DNA of 64,000 nucleotides from Stutzerimonas kunmingensis (lineage in GTDB: Bacteria; Pseudomonadota; Gammaproteobacteria; Pseudomonadales; Pseudomonadaceae). Where the stretch lies: NCBI RefSeq assembly GCF_002929225.1, contig NZ_PISM01000018.1, forward strand, positions 186,001 through 250,000. The letters are read 5' to 3'. The position numbers and the translations under genes were made by a program. This document shows, one piece after another, positions 53,978-61,657 of the stretch. Every line of letters begins with the position of its first letter. The stretch's first letter is position 1. The notes beneath the pieces are model-generated. The model was not told where the DNA came from. It saw nothing but the letters and a program-made list of their open reading frames with translations, and did not search any database.

Positions 53978-54203
53978 CTCGTTATTCCTTCTGCGAACGG
54001 GATCAGATCGGGCCATACGGTTGGCCCTTGCCTGAATTACGAGCGCGGCGGCGGCCGCTAAGTTCAACCACCGCGCCGCCAGCCGCCGGACGTTCCCTGG
54101 CCCGATGTCGATTTCGCCCGGCGCCAATCGACTCTGTCACAGGACCATTGCCGCGCGGCGGTGGCTCCGCGCCCGCTTCCAATCCGCGCCCCCGGAGGTC
54201 TAC

Positions 54204-54980
54204 ATGGCAACGCACAAGGTCGTATCCGATCAGGACTGGCTGGCCGCCCACAGCGCCCATCTGCAGGAAGAGAAACAGCTCACCCGCCAGCGCGATGCGC
54301 TCAGCGAAAAGCGTCGGCAACTGCCCTGGCGACGCCTTGCGCAGGACTATCGCTTTCACGATGCCAGCGGCGCGGTTCGCCTGAGCGAGCTGTTCGAAGG
54401 GCGCAGCCAGCTGGTGATCAAGCACTTCATGTTCGGCCCGGACTGGACCGAGGGTTGCGTCGGCTGTTCGTTCGAGGCCGATCATATCGGCGGTGCGCTA
54501 CTGCACCTGCTGCAGCATGACGTCAGCTTCGCCGCCATTTCCCGCGCGCCGTTCGAGCGGCTGGATGCGTTCCGCCAGCGCATGGGCTGGCAGTTCCGCT
54601 GGCTGTCGTCGGCCGGCAGCACGTTCAACCGCGACTTCCACGTGTCCTTCGATGCCGAGGACATCGTCGAGGGCAAGGTCTTCTACAACTACGCCTGGCA
54701 ACCCTTCGTCTGCGAGGAGCTGTCGGGCTTCAGTGTTTTTTACCGCGACCCGCAGGACGACATCTTCCACACCTTCTCGGCCTATGGTCGCGGCGCGGAA
54801 GAACTGCTCGGCACCTATGTACTGCTGGACATGACGCCCAACGGTCGCAACGAAACGGGCCCGCGGCACAACCTCACCGACTGGGTACGCCTGCACGACC
54901 GTTACGACAGCGATGATCGCGTTGCCCCGAGCGGACGCTCAGAGCCCGCCGGCTGCTGCCACGAGCAGGCGCGACGCTGA
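54204..54980 (+). CDS. DUF899 family thioredoxin-like protein
   Basis: A 258-residue cytoplasmic protein of the DUF899 family (thioredoxin-like fold). WRRLAQDYRFHD, LFEGRSQLVIKHFMFGPDW, CVGCSFEADHI and SGFSVFYRD...HTFSAYGRG are family motifs; CVGC could be redox-active. Its function is not known. GGAGG lies 5 nt before the ATG at 54204. It is convergent with the CusF-like gene, with stops 2 nt apart. Confidence 0.85.
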   Translation: MATHKVVSDQDWLAAHSAHLQEEKQLTRQRDALSEKRRQLPWRRLAQDYRFHDASGAVRLSELFEGRSQLVIKHFMFGPDWTEGCVGCSFEADHIGGALLHLLQHDVSFAAISRAPFERLDAFRQRMGWQFRWLSSAGSTFNRDFHVSFDAEDIVEGKVFYNYAWQPFVCEELSGFSVFYRDPQDDIFHTFSAYGRGAEELLGTYVLLDMTPNGRNETGPRHNLTDWVRLHDRYDSDDRVAPSGRSEPAGCCHEQARR

Positions 54981-54982
54981 GG

Positions 54983-55339
54983 CTACTGCCGTCGAATGAA
55001 GACGATCTGCGGGTCCATTTCGCCGTTGCTGAAGCGGAACTCCACCGCATCGCCCACGGCCAGCCCGCCGAGCTGTGCGGCGTCCGCCTTGAACGGCATC
55101 ACCATCGCCGGCCACTTCAATTCCGGCACCGGCCCGTGGGCGATGGTGACGCTGCCCTGCCGGGCATCGATGGCGCGGATCACGCCTTCGGCCTGGTAAG
55201 CGGGCTCGGCCTCCAGGCTGTTGCCAGCGGCCACATCATCGACCGGTGGCGGTGTGGTGGAGGGCTTCAGCAGATCCTCGGCAGAGGCCTGGCCACTCAG
55301 CCCGAGGGTCGCAAGCAGTACGAGAAACACGGTTTTCAT
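54983..55339 (-). CDS. CusF-like periplasmic copper-binding protein
   Basis: A 118-residue secreted protein with a signal peptide (MKTVFLVLLATLGLSGQASA) and a CusF-type domain. The copper site of CusF (His, Trp, Met, Met) is visible in order in IAHGPVPELKWPAMVMPF. It probably chaperones Cu(I) in the periplasm, but no CusCBA efflux genes are nearby. It is divergent from the PepSY-regulator operon. Confidence 0.86.
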   Translation of the reverse strand: MKTVFLVLLATLGLSGQASAEDLLKPSTTPPPVDDVAAGNSLEAEPAYQAEGVIRAIDARQGSVTIAHGPVPELKWPAMVMPFKADAAQLGGLAVGDAVEFRFSNGEMDPQIVFIRRQ

Positions 55340-55444
55340 GACGACTCACCCCGATCGATCGGTCGTGCTGACCTGCAGCAAGCGTAGTCCCCATGGCGCG
55401 GTTCGCCCTCGCCCGAACGGTGCATTCGCAGCCGCCTGGCGACG

Positions 55445-55476
55445 TTCAGTTTCGTTTAAGCAAGCCCCCGTAACCT
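55445..55476 (+). promoter_or_regulatory. BqsR-type box and -10 of the PepSY-two-component operon
   Basis: TTCAG (55445-55449) and TTAAG (55456-55460) are separated by 6 nt, one mismatch from TTAAG-N6-TTAAG reported for BqsR. TAACCT at 55471-55476 is a fair -10, with the box in the -35 position. This predicts positive autoregulation of the operon. Confidence 0.65.
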
Positions 55477-55511
55477 GTGAATCGTCGAAACCAACCACAG
55501 GAATCAAAACC

Positions 55512-55820
55512 ATGAAAACACTGACTACGCTGTTCACCGCTGCCACCCTCGCCCTCGGTGCCAACCTGGCTATGGCCAAGGACATCGGTCCCGACGAAGC
55601 ATTGAAGCTGCGCGATGCCGGCACCATCCAGTCGTTCGAGAAGCTCAACGAAGCGGCACTGGCCAAGCACCCCGGCGCTACCGTCGAGGAGACCGAGCTG
55701 GAAGAAGAGTACGGCCGCTACGTCTATCAGCTTGAACTGCGCGACGACAAAGGTGTGCAATGGGACGTCGAGCTCGACGCCAAGACCGGCGAAGTGCTGA
55801 AGGACCATCAGGACGACTGA
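55512..55820 (+). CDS. PepSY-domain periplasmic protein, first gene of BqsRS-type operon
   Basis: A 102-residue secreted protein with a signal peptide (to about ANLAMA, residue 22) and a PepSY-like domain with a strongly acidic stretch (ETELEEEYGRYVYQLELRDD), a possible cation-binding face. AGGA precedes the ATG. It probably corresponds to BqsP, one of the two small genes ahead of bqsRS in P. aeruginosa. The next gene follows after 8 nt. Confidence 0.85.
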   Translation: MKTLTTLFTAATLALGANLAMAKDIGPDEALKLRDAGTIQSFEKLNEAALAKHPGATVEETELEEEYGRYVYQLELRDDKGVQWDVELDAKTGEVLKDHQDD

Positions 55821-55828
55821 GGCCATCC

Positions 55829-56134
55829 ATGCGTGCCCCCCTTTTCGTAACCGTTCCACTGACCCTGCTGCTCGCTGCCACTCCGGCGGCGAGCCGCGAC
55901 CTGGACCAGGATGAGGCCCTGCGGCTGCGCCGCGAGGGTCTGATCATGCCGCTGGAAGCTCTGCTCCAGCGCGCCATGGAGCGCTATCCGGGGGCCAGCC
56001 TGCTGGAAGCGGAGCTGGAGGAGGAAGATGGCATCTACGTTTACGAGATCGAATTGCTCACCACCGACGGCGTTGCCCGCGAGCTCGAACTGGATGCCCG
56101 CGACGGGCGCCTGCTCAAGGATGAAGAAGACTGA
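55829..56134 (+). CDS. PepSY-domain periplasmic protein, second gene of BqsRS-type operon
   Basis: A 101-residue paralogue of the preceding protein: signal peptide ([22 protein letters not shown]), then [14 protein letters not shown], and the acidic [18 protein letters not shown]. It probably corresponds to BqsQ. Its stop shares one base with the regulator ATG (TGATG). Confidence 0.85.
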   Translation: MRAPLFVTVPLTLLLAATPAASRDLDQDEALRLRREGLIMPLEALLQRAMERYPGASLLEAELEEEDGIYVYEIELLTTDGVARELELDARDGRLLKDEED

Positions 56135-56799
56135 TGCGCCTGCTACTGGTCGAAGACAACGTTCCGCTGGCCGATGAACTGGTCGCCAGCCTCAGCCGCA
56201 ACGGTTATGCCATCGACTGGCTGGCCGATGGCCGCGACGCCGGATACCAGGGCGCCAGCGAGCCCTATGACCTGATCATTCTCGACCTCGGCTTGCCTGG
56301 CAAACCGGGGCTGGAGGTGCTGCGCGACTGGCGTGCCGGCGGCCTCACCACACCGGTGCTGATCCTTACCGCGCGCGGCTCCTGGGCCGAGCGCATCGAC
56401 GGTCTCAAGGCCGGCGCCGACGACTACCTGACCAAGCCCTTTCATCCCGAAGAACTGCTGCTGCGCATCCAGGCGCTGCTGCGCCGTGCCCACGGCCTGG
56501 CCAACCAGCCCATGTTGCAGGCCGGCGGCCTGGAGCTGGACGAGTCGCGCCAGTGCTGCCGCAAGGACGGCCAGGACATCGAACTCACCGCCGGTGAATT
56601 CCGCCTGCTGCGCTATTTCATGCTGCATCCGGGGCAGCTGCTGTCGAAAACCCAGCTGACCGAACACCTGTACGACGGTGAAACCGAGCGCGATTCAAAC
56701 GTCATCGAGGTGCATATCAACCGGCTGCGCGGCAAGCTCGGCCGCGAGCTGATCGAAACGCGCCGCGGCCAGGGCTATCGCTTCGGCGGCCAGCCGTGA
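56134..56799 (+). CDS. bqsR: OmpR-family response regulator, BqsR/CarR-like
   Basis: A 221-residue regulator: receiver domain with acidic pocket E7-D8, phospho-acceptor D51, T79 and K101, then a winged-helix DNA-binding domain ([22 protein letters not shown]...[15 protein letters not shown]). The two PepSY genes upstream, the kinase downstream and the TTCAG-N6-TTAAG box match the P. aeruginosa Fe(II)/Ca-responsive BqsRS (CarSR) operon. The symbol rests on this context. Confidence 0.87.
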   Translation: MRLLLVEDNVPLADELVASLSRNGYAIDWLADGRDAGYQGASEPYDLIILDLGLPGKPGLEVLRDWRAGGLTTPVLILTARGSWAERIDGLKAGADDYLTKPFHPEELLLRIQALLRRAHGLANQPMLQAGGLELDESRQCCRKDGQDIELTAGEFRLLRYFMLHPGQLLSKTQLTEHLYDGETERDSNVIEVHINRLRGKLGRELIETRRGQGYRFGGQP

Positions 56800-58112
56800 A
56801 GTCCATCCAGCGCAGCCTCAGCCTGGCGCTGATCGCCACCCTGCTACTGGTCGCGCTGGTGCTGGTGCAGACCAGCCTGTGGCTCTTCGAGTCAGGCCTC
56901 AGGCGCAGTCTGGAAACCGATCTGCGCGAGGAAACCGAGGGCCTGCTGATTGCCCTCGTGAAGGGGCCGAACGGCGATCAGCTGGACGTGCAGCGCCTCA
57001 ACCCGCGCTATCAACGGCCGTTCTCCGGCCACTATTTCAAGATCGAACTGCCCGAGCGCACCTGGCGCTCCCGCTCGCTGTGGGACGCCTCGCCAGAATG
57101 GCCGGAACGCGCCGGCCTGGCGGACGAACTGCTCGACGGCCCGCAGGAACAGCGACTGCTGGGTTATCGCGCCGAGTACCGCCGCGACGGCCAGCCGATC
57201 ATCATCAGCGTGGCGCAGGACTACACGCCGGTCCTCGAAAGTTTTGCCCGCGTGCGGCTGAGCGGCCTCGGCCTGGTCGGTTTCGCCCTGTTCGCCCTGC
57301 TGCTGTTGCAGCGCTACGCCATGGGGCTGGCACTGCGCCCACTGGAGCGCGCGCGGCAGCAGATCGCCCAGCTGCAGCAGGGCCAGCGCCAGCAGCTGGA
57401 CCAGCAGGCGCCCGTCGAGCTGCAACCGCTGGTCGAGCAGATCAACCACCTGCTCAGCCACACCGAGGACACCTTGCAGCGCTCGCGACACGCCCTGGGC
57501 AACCTCGGTCACGCGCTGAAGACGCCACTGGCAGTGCTCGGCAGCCTGGTGCAACGCGAAGAACTCACCGCCCACCCCGAACTGCAGGCCAGCCTGCAGG
57601 AGCAGCTGGAGCAGATCCAGCAACGGGTCAGCCGCGAACTGGGCCGGGCGCGGCTATCGGTGGACGTGCTGCCCGGTGCGCATTTCGACTGCGACGCGGA
57701 ACTGCCGGCACTGCTCGATACGCTGGCGATGATCCACCGCAGCGGCCTCGACCTGCGCTGGCAGGCGCCCGCCGGCTGCCGCCTGCCGCGTGATCGCGAG
57801 GACATGCTCGAGCTGCTGGGCAATCTGCTGGATAACGCCTGCAAGTGGGCCCGTAGCCGCGTCGAGCTGAGCATCGAGCGCAACGGCGATGGCTTCGTCC
57901 TGCTGGTGGACGACGACGGACCGGGGATTCCGGCGGCACAGCGCGAGCAGGTCATCAACCGTGGCGTACGGCTGGACGAGTCGGCGGAAGGTCACGGTCT
58001 GGGGCTGGGAATCGTCAGCGATATCCTGACGGCCTGGCGTGGCGAGTGGAGTCTTGAAGAAAGCCCGCTGGGCGGTTTGCGGGTGCGCATCGCACTGCCG
58101 GCGACGCGCTGA
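56796..58112 (+). CDS. bqsS: Sensor histidine kinase, BqsS/CarS-like
   Basis: A 438-residue kinase. TM1 spans about residues 8-30 and the periplasmic domain about 31-155. TM2 is at about 155-172, the H-box [11 protein letters not shown] has His239, and the ATPase motifs are [18 protein letters not shown] and GLGLGIV. Just after TM1 it carries R44-E45-x-x-E48, the RExxE motif that BqsS uses to sense ferrous iron. The start is a GTG whose bases overlap the regulator stop (GTGA). Confidence 0.88.
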   Translation: MKSIQRSLSLALIATLLLVALVLVQTSLWLFESGLRRSLETDLREETEGLLIALVKGPNGDQLDVQRLNPRYQRPFSGHYFKIELPERTWRSRSLWDASPEWPERAGLADELLDGPQEQRLLGYRAEYRRDGQPIIISVAQDYTPVLESFARVRLSGLGLVGFALFALLLLQRYAMGLALRPLERARQQIAQLQQGQRQQLDQQAPVELQPLVEQINHLLSHTEDTLQRSRHALGNLGHALKTPLAVLGSLVQREELTAHPELQASLQEQLEQIQQRVSRELGRARLSVDVLPGAHFDCDAELPALLDTLAMIHRSGLDLRWQAPAGCRLPRDREDMLELLGNLLDNACKWARSRVELSIERNGDGFVLLVDDDGPGIPAAQREQVINRGVRLDESAEGHGLGLGIVSDILTAWRGEWSLEESPLGGLRVRIALPATR

Positions 58113-58115
58113 GCA

Positions 58116-58331
58116 TCATTGCGGACGAGCCAGTTCGTTACGCATGTCTTCGAGTATGGTTTCGACCAGCAGGGTGTTCTGCACCTGGTGCCCGGCCATG
58201 ATGCGCGTGGCGTGGGTGCCATTGATCGGGTAGCCGACATGCACCAGCAGGCGACCGTCCGCTTGCGGCTCGACGCGCGTGCGGTACTGCGAGGTGAAGG
58301 TTTCGGCCAGGTAGCGGGAAAGAGTCTTCAT
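58116..58331 (-). CDS. Small conserved Pseudomonas protein, DUF3509-like
   Basis: A 71-residue cytoplasmic protein. The pattern of an N-terminal helix (LSRYLAETFTSQY), two strands with a Gly turn (ADGRLLVHVGY) and a C-terminal helix ending ILEDMRNEL resembles the DUF3509 family common in pseudomonads. Its function is unknown. The ribosome binding site is weak. It is convergent with bqsS, 3 nt apart. Confidence 0.6.
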   Translation of the reverse strand: MKTLSRYLAETFTSQYRTRVEPQADGRLLVHVGYPINGTHATRIMAGHQVQNTLLVETILEDMRNELARPQ

Positions 58332-58435
58332 GAAGCATCTCTAGCAATGAGCCTGAGACAAAGACCCTGTTCGTCGCTCGGAGATTCATGCCGTCCATCG
58401 GGAATCCACTGATCTTCATAGAACTGTAACGCTCA

Positions 58436-58537
58436 TCACCCCTTCCGATTGCCGCTGCCATAGGCCAGCCAGGCCAGAAACAGCATCACAACGAACGCCA
58501 TGCAGGACATCACCAACGCATTGATCATCAGGCTCAT
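58436..58537 (-). CDS. Putative 33-residue small membrane protein
   Basis: An ATG at 58537, preceded by GGAG at good spacing, opens a 33-codon frame (MSLMINALVMSCMAFVVMLF..., ending GSGNRKG). It is a single hydrophobic helix with a short basic tail, as in bacterial small membrane proteins. Codon choice and the ribosome binding site support it, but I do not recognise a family. Confidence 0.5.
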   Translation of the reverse strand: MSLMINALVMSCMAFVVMLFLAWLAYGSGNRKG

Positions 58538-58656
58538 GTCAGGGTCTCCTCATCCACCGGATCGAGTTGAAACATACCCCGAATATATGTAGCGTTGCGC
58601 GACACGTCGACCTGCTCGACATAGGCATGTAAATCTTTGGAACAGGTGCAGAGGCG

Positions 58657-59529
58657 ATGAAACGCAAGCAATCGATCAGTCAGATTCGCTGGGACCTGGC
58701 GCTGCGCTACCGGCTGATCGAGACCATCGCCTGGTGGGAAGGCCGCCTGACCACGGGCCACCTGATGCAGAGTTTCGGCATCAGCCGCCAGCAGGCATCG
58801 AAAGACATCAACACCTACCTGAACGAACATGCGCCCAAAAACCTGACATATGACCGCCATCTGAAGGGCTACAAGCCGACCAAAGGCTTCCAGCCGCTGT
58901 TCATCGACGGCAGCGCCAGCGCCTATCTGCATTTGCTCGACCAGAACCGTGTCCGCGCCCCGCATATCGAGGGCCTGGCGCTGGCCTACGCGCATACCGA
59001 AGTGCTGCAGGTGCCGGACCGCAGTATCCGACCCGAGGTGCTGCGGCCGATCCTGCAGGCCTGTCGCGAGGGGCTGCGGCTGGAGAGCGAGTATGTCTCG
59101 CTGGCCAATCCCGAGGTGGAAATCCGTGTGATGGCGCCGCACACGCTGGTGTTCACCGGCATGCGCTGGCATGTGCGCGCCTACTGCGAGAAGAACCGCG
59201 AATACCGCGATTTCGTGCTCAGCCGCTTCCGTGGCGAGCCGGACCTGATGGACACCAGTGAACACACCCGCGAACAGGACGAGGCATGGAACACGCCGGT
59301 GACCGTGCTGATCGAGCCGGACGCGCGATTGAGCCCTGCGCAGAAGGCGATCATCGAGGTGGACTTCGGCATGGTCGAGGGCCAACTGCCGGTGGAGACC
59401 CGTGGCGCACTGGTGCAGTACGTGCTGCAGCGCTTCGGCATCGATCCGAATACCGTTCAGGCCAATGCGGCGGCGCAGCAGCTGCAGGTGGGGAATCTGC
59501 AGGCGTTGAAGGGGTGGTTGTACTCGTGA
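58657..59529 (+). CDS. WYL-domain transcriptional regulator (CapW/BrxR-like)
   Basis: A 290-residue regulator: an N-terminal winged helix (TTGHLMQSFGISRQQASKDINTYL), a central WYL domain (LRLESEYVSLANPEVEIRVMAPHTLVFTGMRWHVRAYCEKNREYRDFVLSRF) and a C-terminal WCX-type extension (TPVTVLIEPDARLSPAQKA). This architecture is that of CapW/BrxR repressors of anti-phage systems, although no defence gene lies nearby. GAGG precedes the ATG. Confidence 0.85.
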   Translation: MKRKQSISQIRWDLALRYRLIETIAWWEGRLTTGHLMQSFGISRQQASKDINTYLNEHAPKNLTYDRHLKGYKPTKGFQPLFIDGSASAYLHLLDQNRVRAPHIEGLALAYAHTEVLQVPDRSIRPEVLRPILQACREGLRLESEYVSLANPEVEIRVMAPHTLVFTGMRWHVRAYCEKNREYRDFVLSRFRGEPDLMDTSEHTREQDEAWNTPVTVLIEPDARLSPAQKAIIEVDFGMVEGQLPVETRGALVQYVLQRFGIDPNTVQANAAAQQLQVGNLQALKGWLYS

Positions 59530-59531
59530 GG

Positions 59532-60340
59532 GCTTGTGGGCCCGGTCTTGGCCGCGAAGGGCGTCGGCACGGAATTCAGTATGTGAGCGCCGCGCTTTCC
59601 TGGGCCTGGAATCCGGGTTGCGCCTCTCACGGCGCGTCACTTTTTCTTGTCTGGCCAAGAAAAAGTAACCAAAAAGAAGGCCACCCCGGCATCCGGCCCT
59701 TCGCTGCGCGAAGGGTACCCTCACTCCATCGCCATTCCAGGGGCACGCTGCGGAGGGCCATCCATGGCCCTGCGCAGCTCTCGCGGCATCCATGCCGCTC
59801 AACCCCTTCCACAGCGACTACGTTCGGCCTCCTGACGGGGACTTGGGTCCGAGTCGCCTGTGAGTTTCCGAGAGATAGTAGAGGCGAAAGTCTGTGCCGT
59901 TTATCGCGTGCAGAACCAATGATGGTCCCTACGCCCTGTGTATTGCCACGCGGATCAACCAAGCAGAGTGTAGATGTGGCCAATTACAACGCCCCCCGCC
60001 CATTGCCATTTGCACAAGCTTTCAGGCAACACCAAACGCCCCTTTCAGGAGGCCGAATGGAATCCGCCTGGAGGGGAGTGAGCGGCATGGATGCCGCGAG
60101 AGGCGTAAAGGGCCATGGATGGCCCTTGTACGCCGGCCCCCGGAACGTGGATGAAATGAGGGAAGTCTCGCGCAGCGAGACCCGGATGCAGGGGCAAGCG
60201 TTTTTGCTTACTTTTTTCGCGACTGAAAAAAGTGAGTCGCCCAGCAGGGCGAAACCGGCGCCTCATACCGGCACGAAGAGCGGCAGCCACCTAAAAACTC
60301 AAAAACCAACCAGCTTCGCGGTCAAGACTGCTCCCACAAG
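59532..60340. repeat. REP-bounded long imperfect inverted repeat, no genes
   Basis: The 892-nt gap between the WYL gene and sbcD holds no gene I can support. Two arms of about 200 nt (about 59637-59841 and 60037-60245) are diverged inverted copies. Shared blocks include GGCCATCCATGGCCCT, TCTCGCGGCATCCATGCCGC and TTCGGCCTCCTGA. The arms flank a core of about 195 nt. Outside them, degenerate REP copies lie in inverted orientation (CTTGTGGGCCCGGTCTTGG at 59532; CTTCGCGGTCAAGACTGC at 60314). The arms contain AAAGTAACCAAAAAG-like tracts known from dispersed repeats that generate spurious ORFs in GC-rich Gammaproteobacteria. Confidence 0.75.
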
Positions 60341-60421
60341 CCTTACATCCGACGCAACCACCCGTCACACATTCCAAGCCAGCGCTTTGCCGCTGCGTCC
60401 GCACACAATGAGCCTGAGCCC

Positions 60422-61657
60422 ATGCGCCTGATCCACACCTCCGACTGGCACCTCGGCCAGACCCTCCACGGCCAGGACCGCGACTACGAACACGCACAAT
60501 TCCTCGCCTGGCTGCTCGACCAGCTGGTCGCCCACCGCGCCGACGCCCTGCTGATCGCCGGCGACGTGTTCGACACGGTCAATCCGCCACTCAAGGCCCA
60601 GGAGCGCCTCTACGACTTCATCGTCCGCGCCCACGAAAAGCTCCCGCAGCTGGACATCGTGATGATCGCCGGCAACCACGATTCGGGCGGGCGCATCGAG
60701 CTGCCAGCACCGCTAATGAGGCGCCTCAACGCCCATGCCGTGGGACGCATCAGCTGGGTCGCCGAGGGCCAGCTGGATCACCAGCGTCTGCTCGTACCGC
60801 TGCATAACGCCAATGGCAACACCGCCGCCTGGTGTCTCACCCTGCCCTTCCTGCGTCCGGCCGAAGTCACCGGAATGACGCTGGGCGACGACTACATGGC
60901 CGGCATCCGTCAGGTCCACGAGCGGCTGATCGCTGCCGCCGAATCCGCACGCCAGCCCGGCCAGGCGCTGGTCGCCATGAGCCACGCACACATGGCCGGC
61001 GGCGCGGTGTCGGAGGAGTCCGAGCGCAATATCGTTATCGGCAGCGCCGAAGCGCTGCCGGCCAGTCTGTTCCCCGAGTCCGTCGCCTACGTCGCCCTCG
61101 GCCATCTGCACAAGCCGCAGCAGGTCGCCGGGCAGGCGCGCATCCGCTACAGCGGCTCGCCGCTGCCGCTGTCGTTCGCCGAGGTCAACTACCCGCATCA
61201 GGTGCTGCTGGTCGAACTCGACGGCGAGCAGCTGGCGCAGGTCGAAAGCCTGCCGGTGCCGCGCGCGGTGGAGATGATCCGCATCGGCCGCGCGCCCCTG
61301 GCCGAAATCATTACCGCGCTGGAAGCGCTGCCGCCCACCGGTCTGTTCGACGACAACCTGCCCTGGCTGGAGGTACGCGTGCTGCTCGACGAGCCGCTGC
61401 CGGACCTGCGCCAGCGCATCGAAACCGCGATAACCGGCAAGGCCTGCCGACTGGTGCGCATCGCCAGTGAATACGCCGGCAAGCGCGGCGAGACGGAATC
61501 GGAAGTGCTGCTCGGCCTCGACCAGATCACCCCGCAGGAGCTGTTCGCCCGCGCCTGGGAAGAACAGTACGGCAACCCGGCGGACGAGCAGGCGCTGGAC
61601 GATTTCGCCACTTTGCTGCAACGAGTCGAGTTCGCCCATGAGGAGATTGAGCGATGA
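60422..61657 (+). CDS. sbcD: Exonuclease subunit SbcD
   Basis: A 411-residue Mre11-type nuclease subunit, with motifs DWHLGQ, GDVFD, GNHD, SHAHM and GHLHKPQ forming the two-metal site. With SbcC it cleaves DNA hairpins and trims double-strand ends in the cytoplasm. Its last bases overlap the sbcC ATG (ATGA). Confidence 0.95.
   Translation: MRLIHTSDWHLGQTLHGQDRDYEHAQFLAWLLDQLVAHRADALLIAGDVFDTVNPPLKAQERLYDFIVRAHEKLPQLDIVMIAGNHDSGGRIELPAPLMRRLNAHAVGRISWVAEGQLDHQRLLVPLHNANGNTAAWCLTLPFLRPAEVTGMTLGDDYMAGIRQVHERLIAAAESARQPGQALVAMSHAHMAGGAVSEESERNIVIGSAEALPASLFPESVAYVALGHLHKPQQVAGQARIRYSGSPLPLSFAEVNYPHQVLLVELDGEQLAQVESLPVPRAVEMIRIGRAPLAEIITALEALPPTGLFDDNLPWLEVRVLLDEPLPDLRQRIETAITGKACRLVRIASEYAGKRGETESEVLLGLDQITPQELFARAWEEQYGNPADEQALDDFATLLQRVEFAHEEIER

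Noticed and set aside
58534..59802. A 422-codon minus-strand frame through the WYL gene and the repeat
   Set aside because: The WYL protein on the plus strand has clear domains. The minus frame is an antisense shadow joined to the repeat-derived DAARAAQGHGWP-type peptide.
59286..60431. Plus-strand open frames in the gap before sbcD
   Set aside because: Peptides such as SGMDAARGVKGHGWP arise from both arms of the inverted repeat in either orientation, a known source of spurious ORFs, with no ribosome binding sites.
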